Positions 41,826 through 48,936 of a DNA stretch of 55,879 nucleotides are shown one piece after another. The number at the start of each line of letters is the position of its first letter. Position 1 is the first letter of the stretch. The notes below the pieces were generated by a model. That model worked only from the letters and a program-made list of their open reading frames with translations. It did no database searches and was not told the DNA's origin. Source of the stretch: Haloferax marisrubri. GTDB lineage: Archaea > Halobacteriota > Halobacteria > Halobacteriales > Haloferacaceae. The translations under genes were made by a program, and so were the position numbers. The stretch lies in NCBI RefSeq assembly GCF_001469875.2, contig NZ_LOPW02000017.1:195962-251840 (forward strand), given 5' to 3'.

Positions 41826-42254
41826 AAGAGTCGATACTGTGCTACAAAATCTGAAAAACATTGCGTATGCAAAGTTTAATGTTACGTCGGTGAAGACTCA
41901 GCGTATACGGAAGCTACACGCGGACCTGACTGTGTCGGGTCCATCCAGAATCAAAGCGGACCCAGTGCGACAACACTGGCCCGCGGTGGCTCCCGTAATC
42001 AGGCTACGGAAGCATGTTCAACAACAATCCGAGGGGCCTTGAACCCCTACGAATCCCGGCAGAATCGACCTCGGCGGCACGTCCGAGTTTCACTTTCGCT
42101 CAAACCTTCACTTTCACTCCGGGGAGTGGATTTGGGGTTTATACGTCTACCCACCAACGTCTCTCTCGGTTGAAGGTCCCCGGCCGGGAGGGAACGTGTC
42201 TAGGTTGCTTTCCCGACCGGTGTGGCCCACGCCAAGAATCCGACGCGAAAGCCA
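41826..42254. other. Possible origin/control region of the element
   Basis: Contains GGGTCC...GGACCC (41937-41963), CCAGTG...CACTGG (41962-41979), a 13-nt direct repeat TTCACTTTC(G/A)CTC at 42089-42101 and 42107-42119, and a CCGGCCGGGA/TCCCGACCGG hairpin with one mismatch (42180-42189 and 42211-42220). GGTTTATACG near 42138 is a plus-strand TATA for the integration genes. No reliable reading frame. Confidence 0.4.
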
Positions 42255-42331
42255 TGAGCAACTACGAAAGCAACCACCGTAAGCGTAGCGACCGGAGTGT
42301 AGCTGAACCGGAGGTGCGGCACGATGAGTAA
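42255..42331 (+). CDS. Possible 25-residue peptide before the integration module
   Basis: ATG at 42255 gives MSNYESNHRKRSDRSVAEPE plus VRHDE, with its stop overlapping the start region of the next gene (ATGAGTAA). Basic and short; it could be a translated leader providing coupling or be chance. There is no independent promoter or strong ribosome site right before it. Confidence 0.25.
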
Positions 42332-42515
42332 GGAACTCACCGTGCTTCAGCTGTCCGAGGAACAGCGGGAAGCTCTCGCCGATGGTCGAAGCGCGACCTT
42401 CGGTTTCGACGAGTCGATCATCTTCGTGACGCCGGAGGAGATCGACGCGGAGAGACTGGCCGACTTCCTCGACGCCGAGGTGAACACCCGGCGGGTGACG
42501 CGGGAGGTGCTGTGA
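42324..42515 (+). CDS. Small acidic integration-module protein
   Basis: 63 residues, ATG at 42324, with GGAGGTG at 42310-42316 and seven spacing bases. Sequence MSKELTVLQLSEEQREALAD onward is acidic, alpha/beta, with a helical C-terminus (AERLADFLDAEVNTRRVTRE). Its TGA overlaps the ATG of the integrase (TGATG), so stoichiometric coupled synthesis is likely. Small accessory genes next to SNJ2-type haloarchaeal integrases are known; a recombination-directionality or integrase partner role is inferred by position. Confidence 0.7.
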   Translation: MSKELTVLQLSEEQREALADGRSATFGFDESIIFVTPEEIDAERLADFLDAEVNTRRVTREVL

Positions 42516-43552
42516 TGAGCGACGAACTGCGGGACCTCTCACCGCGTGAAGCGCGTGAGCGGTTCCTTGCTCGACGGGCGCAGACACAGGCGAAAGCGAC
42601 GATTCGGTCGTACCGGAATCGGCTGAACGCGTTCGTTCACTGGTGCGAATCAGAGAACGTCGAATCGATGGCTGACCTGAACGGCTGGCTCGTCGACGAG
42701 TACCAAGCACACCGTGAGGGACAGGGCGTGTCTCCATCGACGGTCAAGGGCTCGATTGTCGCACTGCGGCAACTGGTAAAGTACTGCCAGCGCATCGAGG
42801 CCGTCGACCCGGACCTGCTGGACAAAATCGAGGTGCCGAAGCTGTCGAAGGACCAGCAGACCAGCGACAAGAAGCTGGCTGCTGAGGACGCTCTCGACCT
42901 GCTGTCGATGTATCGGGATTCGCGTCGTCTGTTCGGAACCGCGTGGCACGCGTTGCTCGAAGTGACGTGGCACACCGGCGCGCGGATGGGCGGCCTGCGT
43001 GCGCTCGACCTGGGCGACTTCGACCGGGAGGAACGCTCGCTGGAGTTCCGACACCAACCGGAGACGGGCACGCCGTTGAAGAACAAGGAGGACGGCGAGC
43101 GTGTCGTCGGTGTCCCGGAACCGGTGGTCGATGCGCTCGACGTGTACGTCGCTCGTGAGCGGTCGGACAAGCGCGACGAGTACGGACGTGAACCGCTGTT
43201 CGCGGCTCGGCAGGGGCGTCCGTCTCGGACGACGCTCCGGTCGTGGTCGTACCAGGGGACGCAACCGTGTCTCTACATGGAGTGCCCGCACGGTCGGGAG
43301 CGTCACTCGTGTTCGTTCACGTCTCGGAGTGAGAGCAGTAAGTGCCCGTCTTCGAGAGCACTACACGCGATACGGACTGGCTCGATTACGTGGCAGCTCG
43401 ACCGTGGCGTGCCTATCGAACTGGTGGCTGAGCGTGTGAACGCGACGCCGTCGACGATTCGCCGGTACTACGATAAGGCGGACGAGCACGAGCGGTTCCG
43501 CCAGCGGCGTCGTGAACTGAGCGCGTCTCTCGATATTCAGAACCATGACTGA
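42515..43552 (+). CDS. int: Tyrosine recombinase (integrase)
   Basis: About 345 residues; the ATG at 42515 has GGAGGTG at 42503-42509, while a GTG at 42512 is possible. A SAM-like core-binding domain (residues about 10-110, TIRSYRNRLNAFVHWCESEN) precedes the catalytic domain: R157 in HTGARMGGLRALDLGD, H284-x-x-R287 in ALHAIRTGSITWQL, Y318/Y319 in STIRRYYDKADEH as nucleophile. Inserted around residues 252-275 is a Cys/His-rich loop (CLYMECPHGRERHSC, SKCP) that may bind zinc. The enzyme should recombine the tRNA-Trp 3' end with the element's att site. Confidence 0.93.
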   Translation: MSDELRDLSPREARERFLARRAQTQAKATIRSYRNRLNAFVHWCESENVESMADLNGWLVDEYQAHREGQGVSPSTVKGSIVALRQLVKYCQRIEAVDPDLLDKIEVPKLSKDQQTSDKKLAAEDALDLLSMYRDSRRLFGTAWHALLEVTWHTGARMGGLRALDLGDFDREERSLEFRHQPETGTPLKNKEDGERVVGVPEPVVDALDVYVARERSDKRDEYGREPLFAARQGRPSRTTLRSWSYQGTQPCLYMECPHGRERHSCSFTSRSESSKCPSSRALHAIRTGSITWQLDRGVPIELVAERVNATPSTIRRYYDKADEHERFRQRRRELSASLDIQNHD

Positions 43553-43614
43553 GGGGGTGCGCGAGTTCGATGGTTTCACGGGCCACCCTGCCGCTGTCTG
43601 CCGATTTCTTGCTC

Positions 43615-43627
43615 CCCTCCGGCCCCA
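43615..43627 (+). repeat. Candidate attR core 1
   Basis: CCCTCCGGCCCCA, identical to the last 13 nt of tRNA-Trp (38147-38159). It lies 62 nt after the integrase stop, a typical place for attR. Confidence 0.6.
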
Positions 43628-43753
43628 TACTTTCTTCCGCGAACCACACGGCGAGCACCTCGTGTGCTCGCCTCTCGTGAGCGGATGTAATATGAACAGA
43701 GGAGGGATTTGAACCAGAGAGCGAACGTAGTGAGCGACCGAGGTTCACAATCT

Positions 43754-43765
43754 CTCCGGCCCCAC
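43754..43765 (+). repeat. Candidate attR core 2 / second attL-like junction
   Basis: CTCCGGCCCCAC matches 38149-38160. The bases before it (GGTTCACAATCT) follow the tRNA T arm with changes, and the bases after it resemble the DNA right after tRNA-Trp, so it looks like a decayed left junction of a second copy rather than a plain attR. Confidence 0.55.
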
Positions 43766-43932
43766 GCTAATCTTAATTCTAACGCAGGGTTTCATCCGGA
43801 GTGGCGACGCTCTCGCGTGGGTGCTAACCCACACAGGAGGTGCGTTCTCCGCGAGCGACGCCGTGCCGTTAGCTGGATGTCAGGTATCAAAACACGTATC
43901 ATACCCACGCGCCAAGCCGACAGCGAAGCCGA

Positions 43933-44631
43933 ATGGATGACGATATTAAGACAGTCGTGTACGAGTCTTACACGAATTTATTCGGCCACACGCCGTTCCT
44001 CAATCGCCTCGTAAACCGCGTTTCGGACTCCGTAGTCACAATCGACAGTTCCGCCGACATCGGGCGGAAGACGCAGATTACGGGCACCGTCGATATCGGG
44101 CCGAACGTCTCCGTCTCCTCGAACGTCGAAATCGACGGGAGCGTCGAAATCGGGAGGAACACGAATCTGAACGGGGAGAACCTCGTTCTCGGCGACGTTT
44201 CAATCGGAAAGTACTGCGCCATCGCGCCGCGGTCGCGGATACGAACCGTCGACCATCCGACGTACAAAGCCGGAATCCAGAGCAGTTTCTACAGCGAAAT
44301 CGGCGCTGACCTACCGCACATCTCGAAGGGACCGATCGACATCGGAAACGACGTGTGGATAAGTTCGGATTCGAAGATACTCGGAGACGTCACAATCGGC
44401 GACGGGGCGGTAATCGCGGCGAACTCGGTCGTCGTGGACGACGTCGAACCGTACTCACTCGTGGCCGGCGTCCCGGCGAGACACAAGAAGTACCGGTTCG
44501 ACCGGGAGACAATCGAGGCGCTTCAAGAAATCGCGTGGTGGGATTGGTCCGAAGAAAAGCAACGACGAAACGTCGAGTTCTTCGACGCCGACTTGCGTGA
44601 GGTCGACGACGTTCGGTCGTTGGTTAAGTGA
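43933..44631 (+). CDS. Hexapeptide-repeat acyltransferase (CatB/LbetaH type)
   Basis: 232 residues. A left-handed beta-helix of hexapeptides is clear ([76 protein letters not shown]) with the [19 protein letters not shown] ending and the catalytic-type His in [20 protein letters not shown]. It transfers an acetyl/acyl group to a sugar, antibiotic-like or surface compound; xenobiotic versus sugar cannot be decided. The ATG follows the element's right-end remnant and base composition is less GC-rich than usual here, which suggests acquired cargo. Confidence 0.88.
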   Translation: MDDDIKTVVYESYTNLFGHTPFLNRLVNRVSDSVVTIDSSADIGRKTQITGTVDIGPNVSVSSNVEIDGSVEIGRNTNLNGENLVLGDVSIGKYCAIAPRSRIRTVDHPTYKAGIQSSFYSEIGADLPHISKGPIDIGNDVWISSDSKILGDVTIGDGAVIAANSVVVDDVEPYSLVAGVPARHKKYRFDRETIEALQEIAWWDWSEEKQRRNVEFFDADLREVDDVRSLVK

Positions 44632-44696
44632 GCGGCGGAGTTCACCGAGACTCATTTTAGGCGGGCTATACGGCCGTGTACCGCGCCGAACCGATG

Positions 44697-44951
44697 CTAC
44701 AACAGCGAGAGTGCTCCCAGCGCGAACCCCGCGGCCACCGCGGCCGTCAGCCGAACTGCCTGCTCGTCCGGCACGCGGAGGACGCCCGCGGCCATCACCG
44801 AAACGGACCCCCCGAAGAGGGCGCCCCGAAATATCTCGGCAACGCCCGTGACCGAGTCCGTGGGGGCGAACACCCGGAGCGCGGCCATTCCCGCGAACCC
44901 GAGGAGAACCAATACGCCGTCGCGCCGGAGGTCCCGCGGTTGCTTCTCCAT
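44697..44951 (-). CDS. Small hypothetical membrane protein
   Basis: 84 residues from the ATG at 44951 (MEKQPRDLRRDGVLVLLGFA). Three hydrophobic stretches (GVLVLLGFAGMAALRVF, IFRGALFGGSVSVMAAGV, AAVAAGFALGALSLL). The longer frame upstream is not real: it runs antisense through the next two genes. Family not recognised. Convergent with the acyltransferase and divergent from the DUF7522-like gene. Confidence 0.6.
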   Translation of the reverse strand: MEKQPRDLRRDGVLVLLGFAGMAALRVFAPTDSVTGVAEIFRGALFGGSVSVMAAGVLRVPDEQAVRLTAAVAAGFALGALSLL

Positions 44952-45020
44952 ACCCCGCAGTTGTTGTCGCTCGTCTGAAAACAATTGGCTTCGAACCGAG
45001 AAAATACCACAAAGATACCA

Positions 45021-45434
45021 ATGAACTATAGGCGCTTGGAGCGACAGCGCGGTATGGTACGGGACACAGCCCGGCGACTCGCCGAGTACCTGAGCAGGCG
45101 AATCGGCGACGGGCTCCGAACGGTCGTCATCGCCGACGACGACGGCTTCGAACTGGAGTACCTCCGCGACGACCTCTCGGAGCGGTACACGGACGGAACC
45201 CTGACAGCGGTCATCTCCGACCTGCGGGTCGAGACGCCGTTTTCGACCCCCGGCATCGACACCCACCCCATCGGCGAGCGCCGCGCCGTCGTCCACTACT
45301 ACGAGAACGCGTTCGTCCTGCAGTTCCCCTTCTCCGAAGCCGAGCGAATCATCATCAGCATCGGGACCGACGCCGGGACGGACCTCCTGCGGTTCATCGA
45401 GGACTGTCGGCGAATCGTCGACCGAAGCGGCTGA
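45021..45434 (+). CDS. DUF7522-like small protein
   Basis: 137 residues from the ATG at 45021 (MNYRRLERQRGMVRDTARRL); ATGs at 44985 or 45054 are alternatives. An alpha/beta protein with RRIGDGLRTVVIADDDGFEL, LRDDLSERYTDGTLTAVISD, VVHYYENAFVLQFPFSEAER and a helical end (GTDLLRFIEDCRRIVD). I associate this pattern with haloarchaeal DUF7522, a roadblock-like or sensory small domain of unknown role. The AT-rich leader AAAATACCACAAAGATACCA precedes it. Confidence 0.68.
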   Translation: MNYRRLERQRGMVRDTARRLAEYLSRRIGDGLRTVVIADDDGFELEYLRDDLSERYTDGTLTAVISDLRVETPFSTPGIDTHPIGERRAVVHYYENAFVLQFPFSEAERIIISIGTDAGTDLLRFIEDCRRIVDRSG

Positions 45435-45548
45435 GCGTCGCCCCGGCCCGCCTCGGCCCACCCCGCCCCGTTCGCGTCGCGGCCTCGACTGCCTCGGCGA
45501 CGCCGCCGCTGCACAACGATTTTCTCTCGCGCGCCCGACGTGAGAGTG

Positions 45549-46034
45549 ATGGAACTCGTCTCTGTCGCCGCGCTCGCCGAGAACCGCGTCATCGGCCGCG
45601 ACGGCGAACTCCCGTGGCCGAGCATCCCCGCCGACAAAGAGCAGTACCGCGCCCGCATCGCCGGCGACCCGGTGGTGCTCGGCCGGACGACGTTCGAGTC
45701 GATGCTCGACGACCTGCCGGGGAGCGCCCAAATCGTCATGAGCCGGAGCGAGCGGTCGTTTTCGGTCAACACCGCCCACCGCGCGGCGAGCGTCGAGGAC
45801 GCGGTCGATATCGCGGAGTCGCTGGGCGCGGAGACGGCCTACGTCATCGGCGGCGCCGCCATCTACGGGCTGTTCCAGCCGCATCTCGACCGGATGGTGC
45901 TGAGCCGCGTCCCCGGCGAGTACGAGGGCGACACGTACTACCCCGAGTGGGACGACGACGAGTGGGAACTCGACTCGGAGACCGACTACGAGGGCTTCAC
46001 GCTCCAAGAATGGGTCCGGGTCGACCGCGACTGA
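45549..46034 (+). CDS. hdrA: Dihydrofolate reductase
   Basis: 161 residues, start at the ATG 45549 ([20 protein letters not shown]). It reduces dihydrofolate to tetrahydrofolate with NADPH. Family marks: [20 protein letters not shown] with the substrate Asp/Glu position, [18 protein letters not shown] and the NADPH motif [20 protein letters not shown]. It closely resembles HdrA of Haloferax volcanii as I remember it; a second gene (hdrB) usually exists elsewhere. The GTG/ATG two codons upstream in frame (45540) is not needed. Standing alone, but close to a pterin-related operon on the other strand. Confidence 0.93.
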   Translation: MELVSVAALAENRVIGRDGELPWPSIPADKEQYRARIAGDPVVLGRTTFESMLDDLPGSAQIVMSRSERSFSVNTAHRAASVEDAVDIAESLGAETAYVIGGAAIYGLFQPHLDRMVLSRVPGEYEGDTYYPEWDDDEWELDSETDYEGFTLQEWVRVDRD

Positions 46035-46134
46035 GGTCGGCGGCACGCGGCCGCTCGAAACAGCCCCACGCGACTCGCGGCGAGGCCCGCTGGGGCGCGT
46101 AGCTTGATACGCCGGAGGTCCGTAGCGGGCGACG

Positions 46135-47439
46135 ATGCGTCCGAACGTCGACACGCGGATTCTCGCGCTCGCGCTGGCTCGGATGGTCGACGCCCTCGCC
46201 AACTCGTTTCTGGTCGTCGTTCTCCCCCTGTACATCGGGAGCCAACTGGTGTCGATGCCGTCGTTCGTCGGCACGACGCTTCCCCTCGGCCCCGTCCGAT
46301 TACCCCTCTCGACTGAGCTCCTCATCGGCGTCGTGCTCTCGCTGTTCGGCTTTCTCAACAGTTTCAGCCAGCCGTTCACGGGGTCGCTGTCGGACCGCAC
46401 GGGTCGTCGACGGGTCTTTCTCCTGACCGGCCTCGCGCTCGTCGCCGTCGGGAGCGCCGGCTACCTCGTGTTCGCGGACTACGGCTCGATACTCGTCATG
46501 CGCGCGTTGCAGGGCATCGGCGCGGCGTTCACCATCCCCGTCACGGTGGCGCTGGTGAACGAACTCTCCGGCGAGGACGAACGCGGCGGCAACTTCGGCC
46601 TGTTCAACACCTTCCGACTGCTCGGGTTCGGGACCGGCCCGCTCGTCGCGGGCGCGGTCGTCACCGCCGGGCCCTACTCGGTCGCCGGCGTCGAGATATC
46701 CGGCTTCGACGCCGCGTTCCTCGTCGCCGTCGTCGGCGCGGCGGTCAGTTTCGTCCTCATCGCGCTCCTCATCGAGGACCCAGAACGGACCGACAGCGAG
46801 GCGGCCGACGACATCTCGCTTTCGGTGCGGAATCCCGACGGTTCCGGGCTCGACCCCGTGTTCGCCCTCGGCGTCGCCACCGTCGTCATGGCGCTGAGCA
46901 TCGCCATGTACGCCCCGCTCGCCAACGTCATCAACGAGCGACTCGACCAGGGGACGTTCCTGTTTTCGGTGCAGTTCGGCGCGACCGTCCTCGCCAACGT
47001 CGTCTTCCAGTACCCCATCGGTCGGCTGAGCGACCGCTACGGGCGGCGGCCCTTCCTCGTCGGCGGGTTCGTCCTCCTGCTCCCGACGACGCTCGCACAG
47101 GGGTTCGTCCAGTCGCCGCTCGTGATGATTCTCGCGCGGTTCCTGCAGGGCGTCGCGGTCGCCGCCGTCTTCGCGCCCTCGCTCGCCCTCGCCGGCGACC
47201 TCGCCAAGGCCGGGCAATCGGGCTCAACGCTCTCGATTCTCACGATGGGATTCGGCCTCGGCGTCGCCTTCGGAACGCTGTTTTCCGGCATCCTCGTCGG
47301 GTTCGGCTTCGCCGTCCCCTTCGTGGCCGCGACCGCGCTGGGCTCGGTCGGACTCCTCCTCGTCTACACGCAGGTCGGCGAAACCGTCGAGGTCGGTGAG
47401 GGTGGCGGTGGCAGTCCCTCTCCCGCCCGCGGCGATTAA
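46135..47439 (+). CDS. Major facilitator superfamily transporter
   Basis: About 434 residues with twelve hydrophobic segments. Motif A is present as FTGSLSDRTGRRRVFLLTGL and again as YPIGRLSDRYGRRPFLVGGF; the helix-5 MRALQGIGAAFTIPVTVALV block resembles tetracycline/multidrug exporters. Substrate unknown. Ends with a Gly/Ser/Pro tail overlapping the convergent glycosyltransferase by 4 nt. The ATG (MRPNVDTRILALALARMVDA) is preceded by no strong TATA. Confidence 0.9.
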   Translation: MRPNVDTRILALALARMVDALANSFLVVVLPLYIGSQLVSMPSFVGTTLPLGPVRLPLSTELLIGVVLSLFGFLNSFSQPFTGSLSDRTGRRRVFLLTGLALVAVGSAGYLVFADYGSILVMRALQGIGAAFTIPVTVALVNELSGEDERGGNFGLFNTFRLLGFGTGPLVAGAVVTAGPYSVAGVEISGFDAAFLVAVVGAAVSFVLIALLIEDPERTDSEAADDISLSVRNPDGSGLDPVFALGVATVVMALSIAMYAPLANVINERLDQGTFLFSVQFGATVLANVVFQYPIGRLSDRYGRRPFLVGGFVLLLPTTLAQGFVQSPLVMILARFLQGVAVAAVFAPSLALAGDLAKAGQSGSTLSILTMGFGLGVAFGTLFSGILVGFGFAVPFVAATALGSVGLLLVYTQVGETVEVGEGGGGSPSPARGD

Positions 47440-48551
47440 CGCCGGTTCGGCGGTCCGGGCGGAGTCGCGGCCGCGTCGGTGTCGGCGTCGCCGACGAGGT
47501 CGAGCAGGAACGAGCGAACCGTCGCCGCCGTCTCGTCCCACGTCGGATGCGCGAGAAAGCGGTCACGGGCCGAAAGCGAGAGCGACTGTAACCGCCGACG
47601 GTTCCGACACAGCGGGGCCACCGCGTCGGTGATTTCGGCCGAATCCGTCGGGTCGACGAGGAAGCCGTCCTCGCGGTGCGTGACGAGTTCGCTCGCGCCG
47701 CCGGCCGACGAGACGAGCGCCGGGAGGCCGAACCCCATCGCCTCGACCGCGGCGATGCCGAACCCCTCGTAGTGCGAGGGGAGCGCGAACAGGTGGGACT
47801 CCCGGAGCGTCGCGGCGAGGTCGGCGTCCGAAAGCCGGCCCGCGAAGGTCACGCGGTCGTCGATGCCGCGGTCGACGGCGAGGTCGGAGAGGGAGTCGGA
47901 GTAGTCGGCGTCGACCGCCGCGCCGGCGACTGTCAACTCCCAGTCGCCGCGGACGCGGGAGAGGCCGCGGAGCAGGCCGTCGACGTTCTTCCGCGGTTCG
48001 AGGTTACAGACCGTGACGACCCGGAGCGGCCCGTCGGCGGCGCGCGCCCGTATCTCGTCGTCGCCGAGGGGCGCGCCGAACGACGAAAAGCGGTCGCCGG
48101 CGGGGTGCGCTACGACGCTCGGCTCGGGGTCGGTGACGGCCGCGACCGTCTCCCTCGTCGTCTCGCTGTTGAACACGAAGGCGTCCGCGGAGCGGAGATA
48201 CCGACTCTCGACGGCGCGTCTGGCGTGTCGTCGCCACCGGCGGAACCGCTCCAGCGAGTTGAGGTGGTGGACGACAGAGACGACCGGAACGTCGCCGTCG
48301 AGCGCGGCGTTCGCGCCGACGAGCGAGGGATGGCACAGTTCGTCCTGTAGGAGCACGTCCACGTCGAGGCCGCGGAGGCGACGGACGGCGGTGACGTTGT
48401 CCCGGAGGCGCTTTCGGTACGGCCGCTCGGGGAGCGAGACGACGGTCACGTCGTCGCCGGCGGCGCGGAGCCCGCGGACGAGTTCGGAGTCGTAGCGATA
48501 GCCGCCCGAACGGGCGTCGAGCGGGCCGTAGACGACGAGGCCGACCCGCAC
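47436..48551 (-). CDS. GT4-family glycosyltransferase in pterin-type operon
   Basis: 371 residues, GT-B fold. The N-terminal half has GPLDARSGGYRYDSELVRGL, the C-terminal half the nucleotide-sugar motif: VTVCNLEPRKNVDGLLRGLS, HLFALPSHYEGFGIAAVEAM with the E-x7-E pair, and GFLVDPTDSAEITDA. It transfers a sugar from an NDP donor; the acceptor is unknown. It starts 1 nt before the end of the PTPS gene and is the last gene of a four-gene operon with GTP cyclohydrolase III, an oddity that suggests a glycosylated pterin or a regulated partner pathway. Confidence 0.9.
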   Translation of the reverse strand: MRVGLVVYGPLDARSGGYRYDSELVRGLRAAGDDVTVVSLPERPYRKRLRDNVTAVRRLRGLDVDVLLQDELCHPSLVGANAALDGDVPVVSVVHHLNSLERFRRWRRHARRAVESRYLRSADAFVFNSETTRETVAAVTDPEPSVVAHPAGDRFSSFGAPLGDDEIRARAADGPLRVVTVCNLEPRKNVDGLLRGLSRVRGDWELTVAGAAVDADYSDSLSDLAVDRGIDDRVTFAGRLSDADLAATLRESHLFALPSHYEGFGIAAVEAMGFGLPALVSSAGGASELVTHREDGFLVDPTDSAEITDAVAPLCRNRRRLQSLSLSARDRFLAHPTWDETAATVRSFLLDLVGDADTDAAATPPGPPNRR

Positions 48552-48552
48552 G

Positions 48553-48930
48553 TCAGAGCGGGGTCTCGTAGGTCGCGCTCGCCACGTCGTCCTCCCAGAC
48601 GCGGACCGAGACGTGCTGGGGCGCGTCGAGAGACGCCGCCTCGACGAACCGCTCGCACACCTCGCGGGCGAACCGCTCGACGCTCGGGTTCTCGCCGGCG
48701 AACTCCACGAGTTCGTTCATCGTCTCGTCGCGGTAGCGGGCCAGCGTCGCGTCCAGCGCGGCCTTCACGTCGTCGATATCGACGAGATAGCCGTACTCGT
48801 CGAGTTCCGGGCCCGAGAGTTCGACCTCGACGGTGAACGCGTGGGAGTGAAGCTCACCTTCCGGTCCGGGGTTCGGAACCGTCAGGTAGTGCTGGGCGAT
48901 GAGGTCCCTGCGAACCGAGACGCGGTACAT
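48553..48930 (-). CDS. 6-pyruvoyl-tetrahydropterin synthase/QueD homologue
   Basis: 125 residues, a compact T-fold. Zinc ligands are visible as AQHYL and LHSHAFTVEVEL (H-x-H pair), and the closing strand VSVRVWEDDVASATYE holds the Glu that fixes the pterin. Canonical PTPS/QueD has a Cys before the HxH pair (C-x3-HGH); here the position reads GPEGELHSH, with no Cys, so the usual base is missing. Activity may be that of a PTPS-like lyase with changed chemistry. 6 nt after the MDR gene. Confidence 0.85.
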   Translation of the reverse strand: MYRVSVRRDLIAQHYLTVPNPGPEGELHSHAFTVEVELSGPELDEYGYLVDIDDVKAALDATLARYRDETMNELVEFAGENPSVERFAREVCERFVEAASLDAPQHVSVRVWEDDVASATYETPL

Positions 48931-48936
48931 GAACTG

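Larger units (their letters stand above)
38147..43765 (+). mobile_element. Integrated mini-element (integrative plasmid/IME) in tRNA-Trp
   Basis: A 5.5-5.6 kb unit from the tRNA-Trp 3' end to tRNA-derived repeats near 43.6-43.77 kb. It has a zinc-finger protein, a rolling-circle HUH Rep, a small membrane protein, a winged-helix repressor, a two-gene integration module with integrase, and no capsid, envelope or conjugation genes. It is AT-richer than the flanks and its genes use GGAGGTG ribosome-binding sites. This fits a self-replicating integrative plasmid or a pleolipovirus/SNJ2-like relative stripped of structural genes. The right border is composite, so the exact end (43627 or 43765) is unsettled. 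Confidence 0.8.
43553..43932. other. Composite right end of the element and left-end remnant
   Basis: 380 nt without a complete gene. Contents: CCCTCCGGCCCCA at 43615-43627 (tRNA-Trp core); GGAGGGATTTGAACC at 43701-43715, the exact inverse of the tRNA T arm; GAGCGAACGTAGTGAGCGA at about 43719-43737; GGTTCACAATCTCTCCGGCCCCAC at 43742-43765, a degenerate direct copy; then to about 43870 a sequence resembling the element's own left end at 38161-38255, including GGAGGTGCGTTCTC but with GCG in place of the GTG start. Confidence 0.65.

Noticed and set aside
44697..46400. 567-codon minus-strand frame
   Set aside because: Only its last 84 codons look like a protein (membrane helices); the rest lies antisense to DUF7522-like and DHFR genes with unnatural composition.
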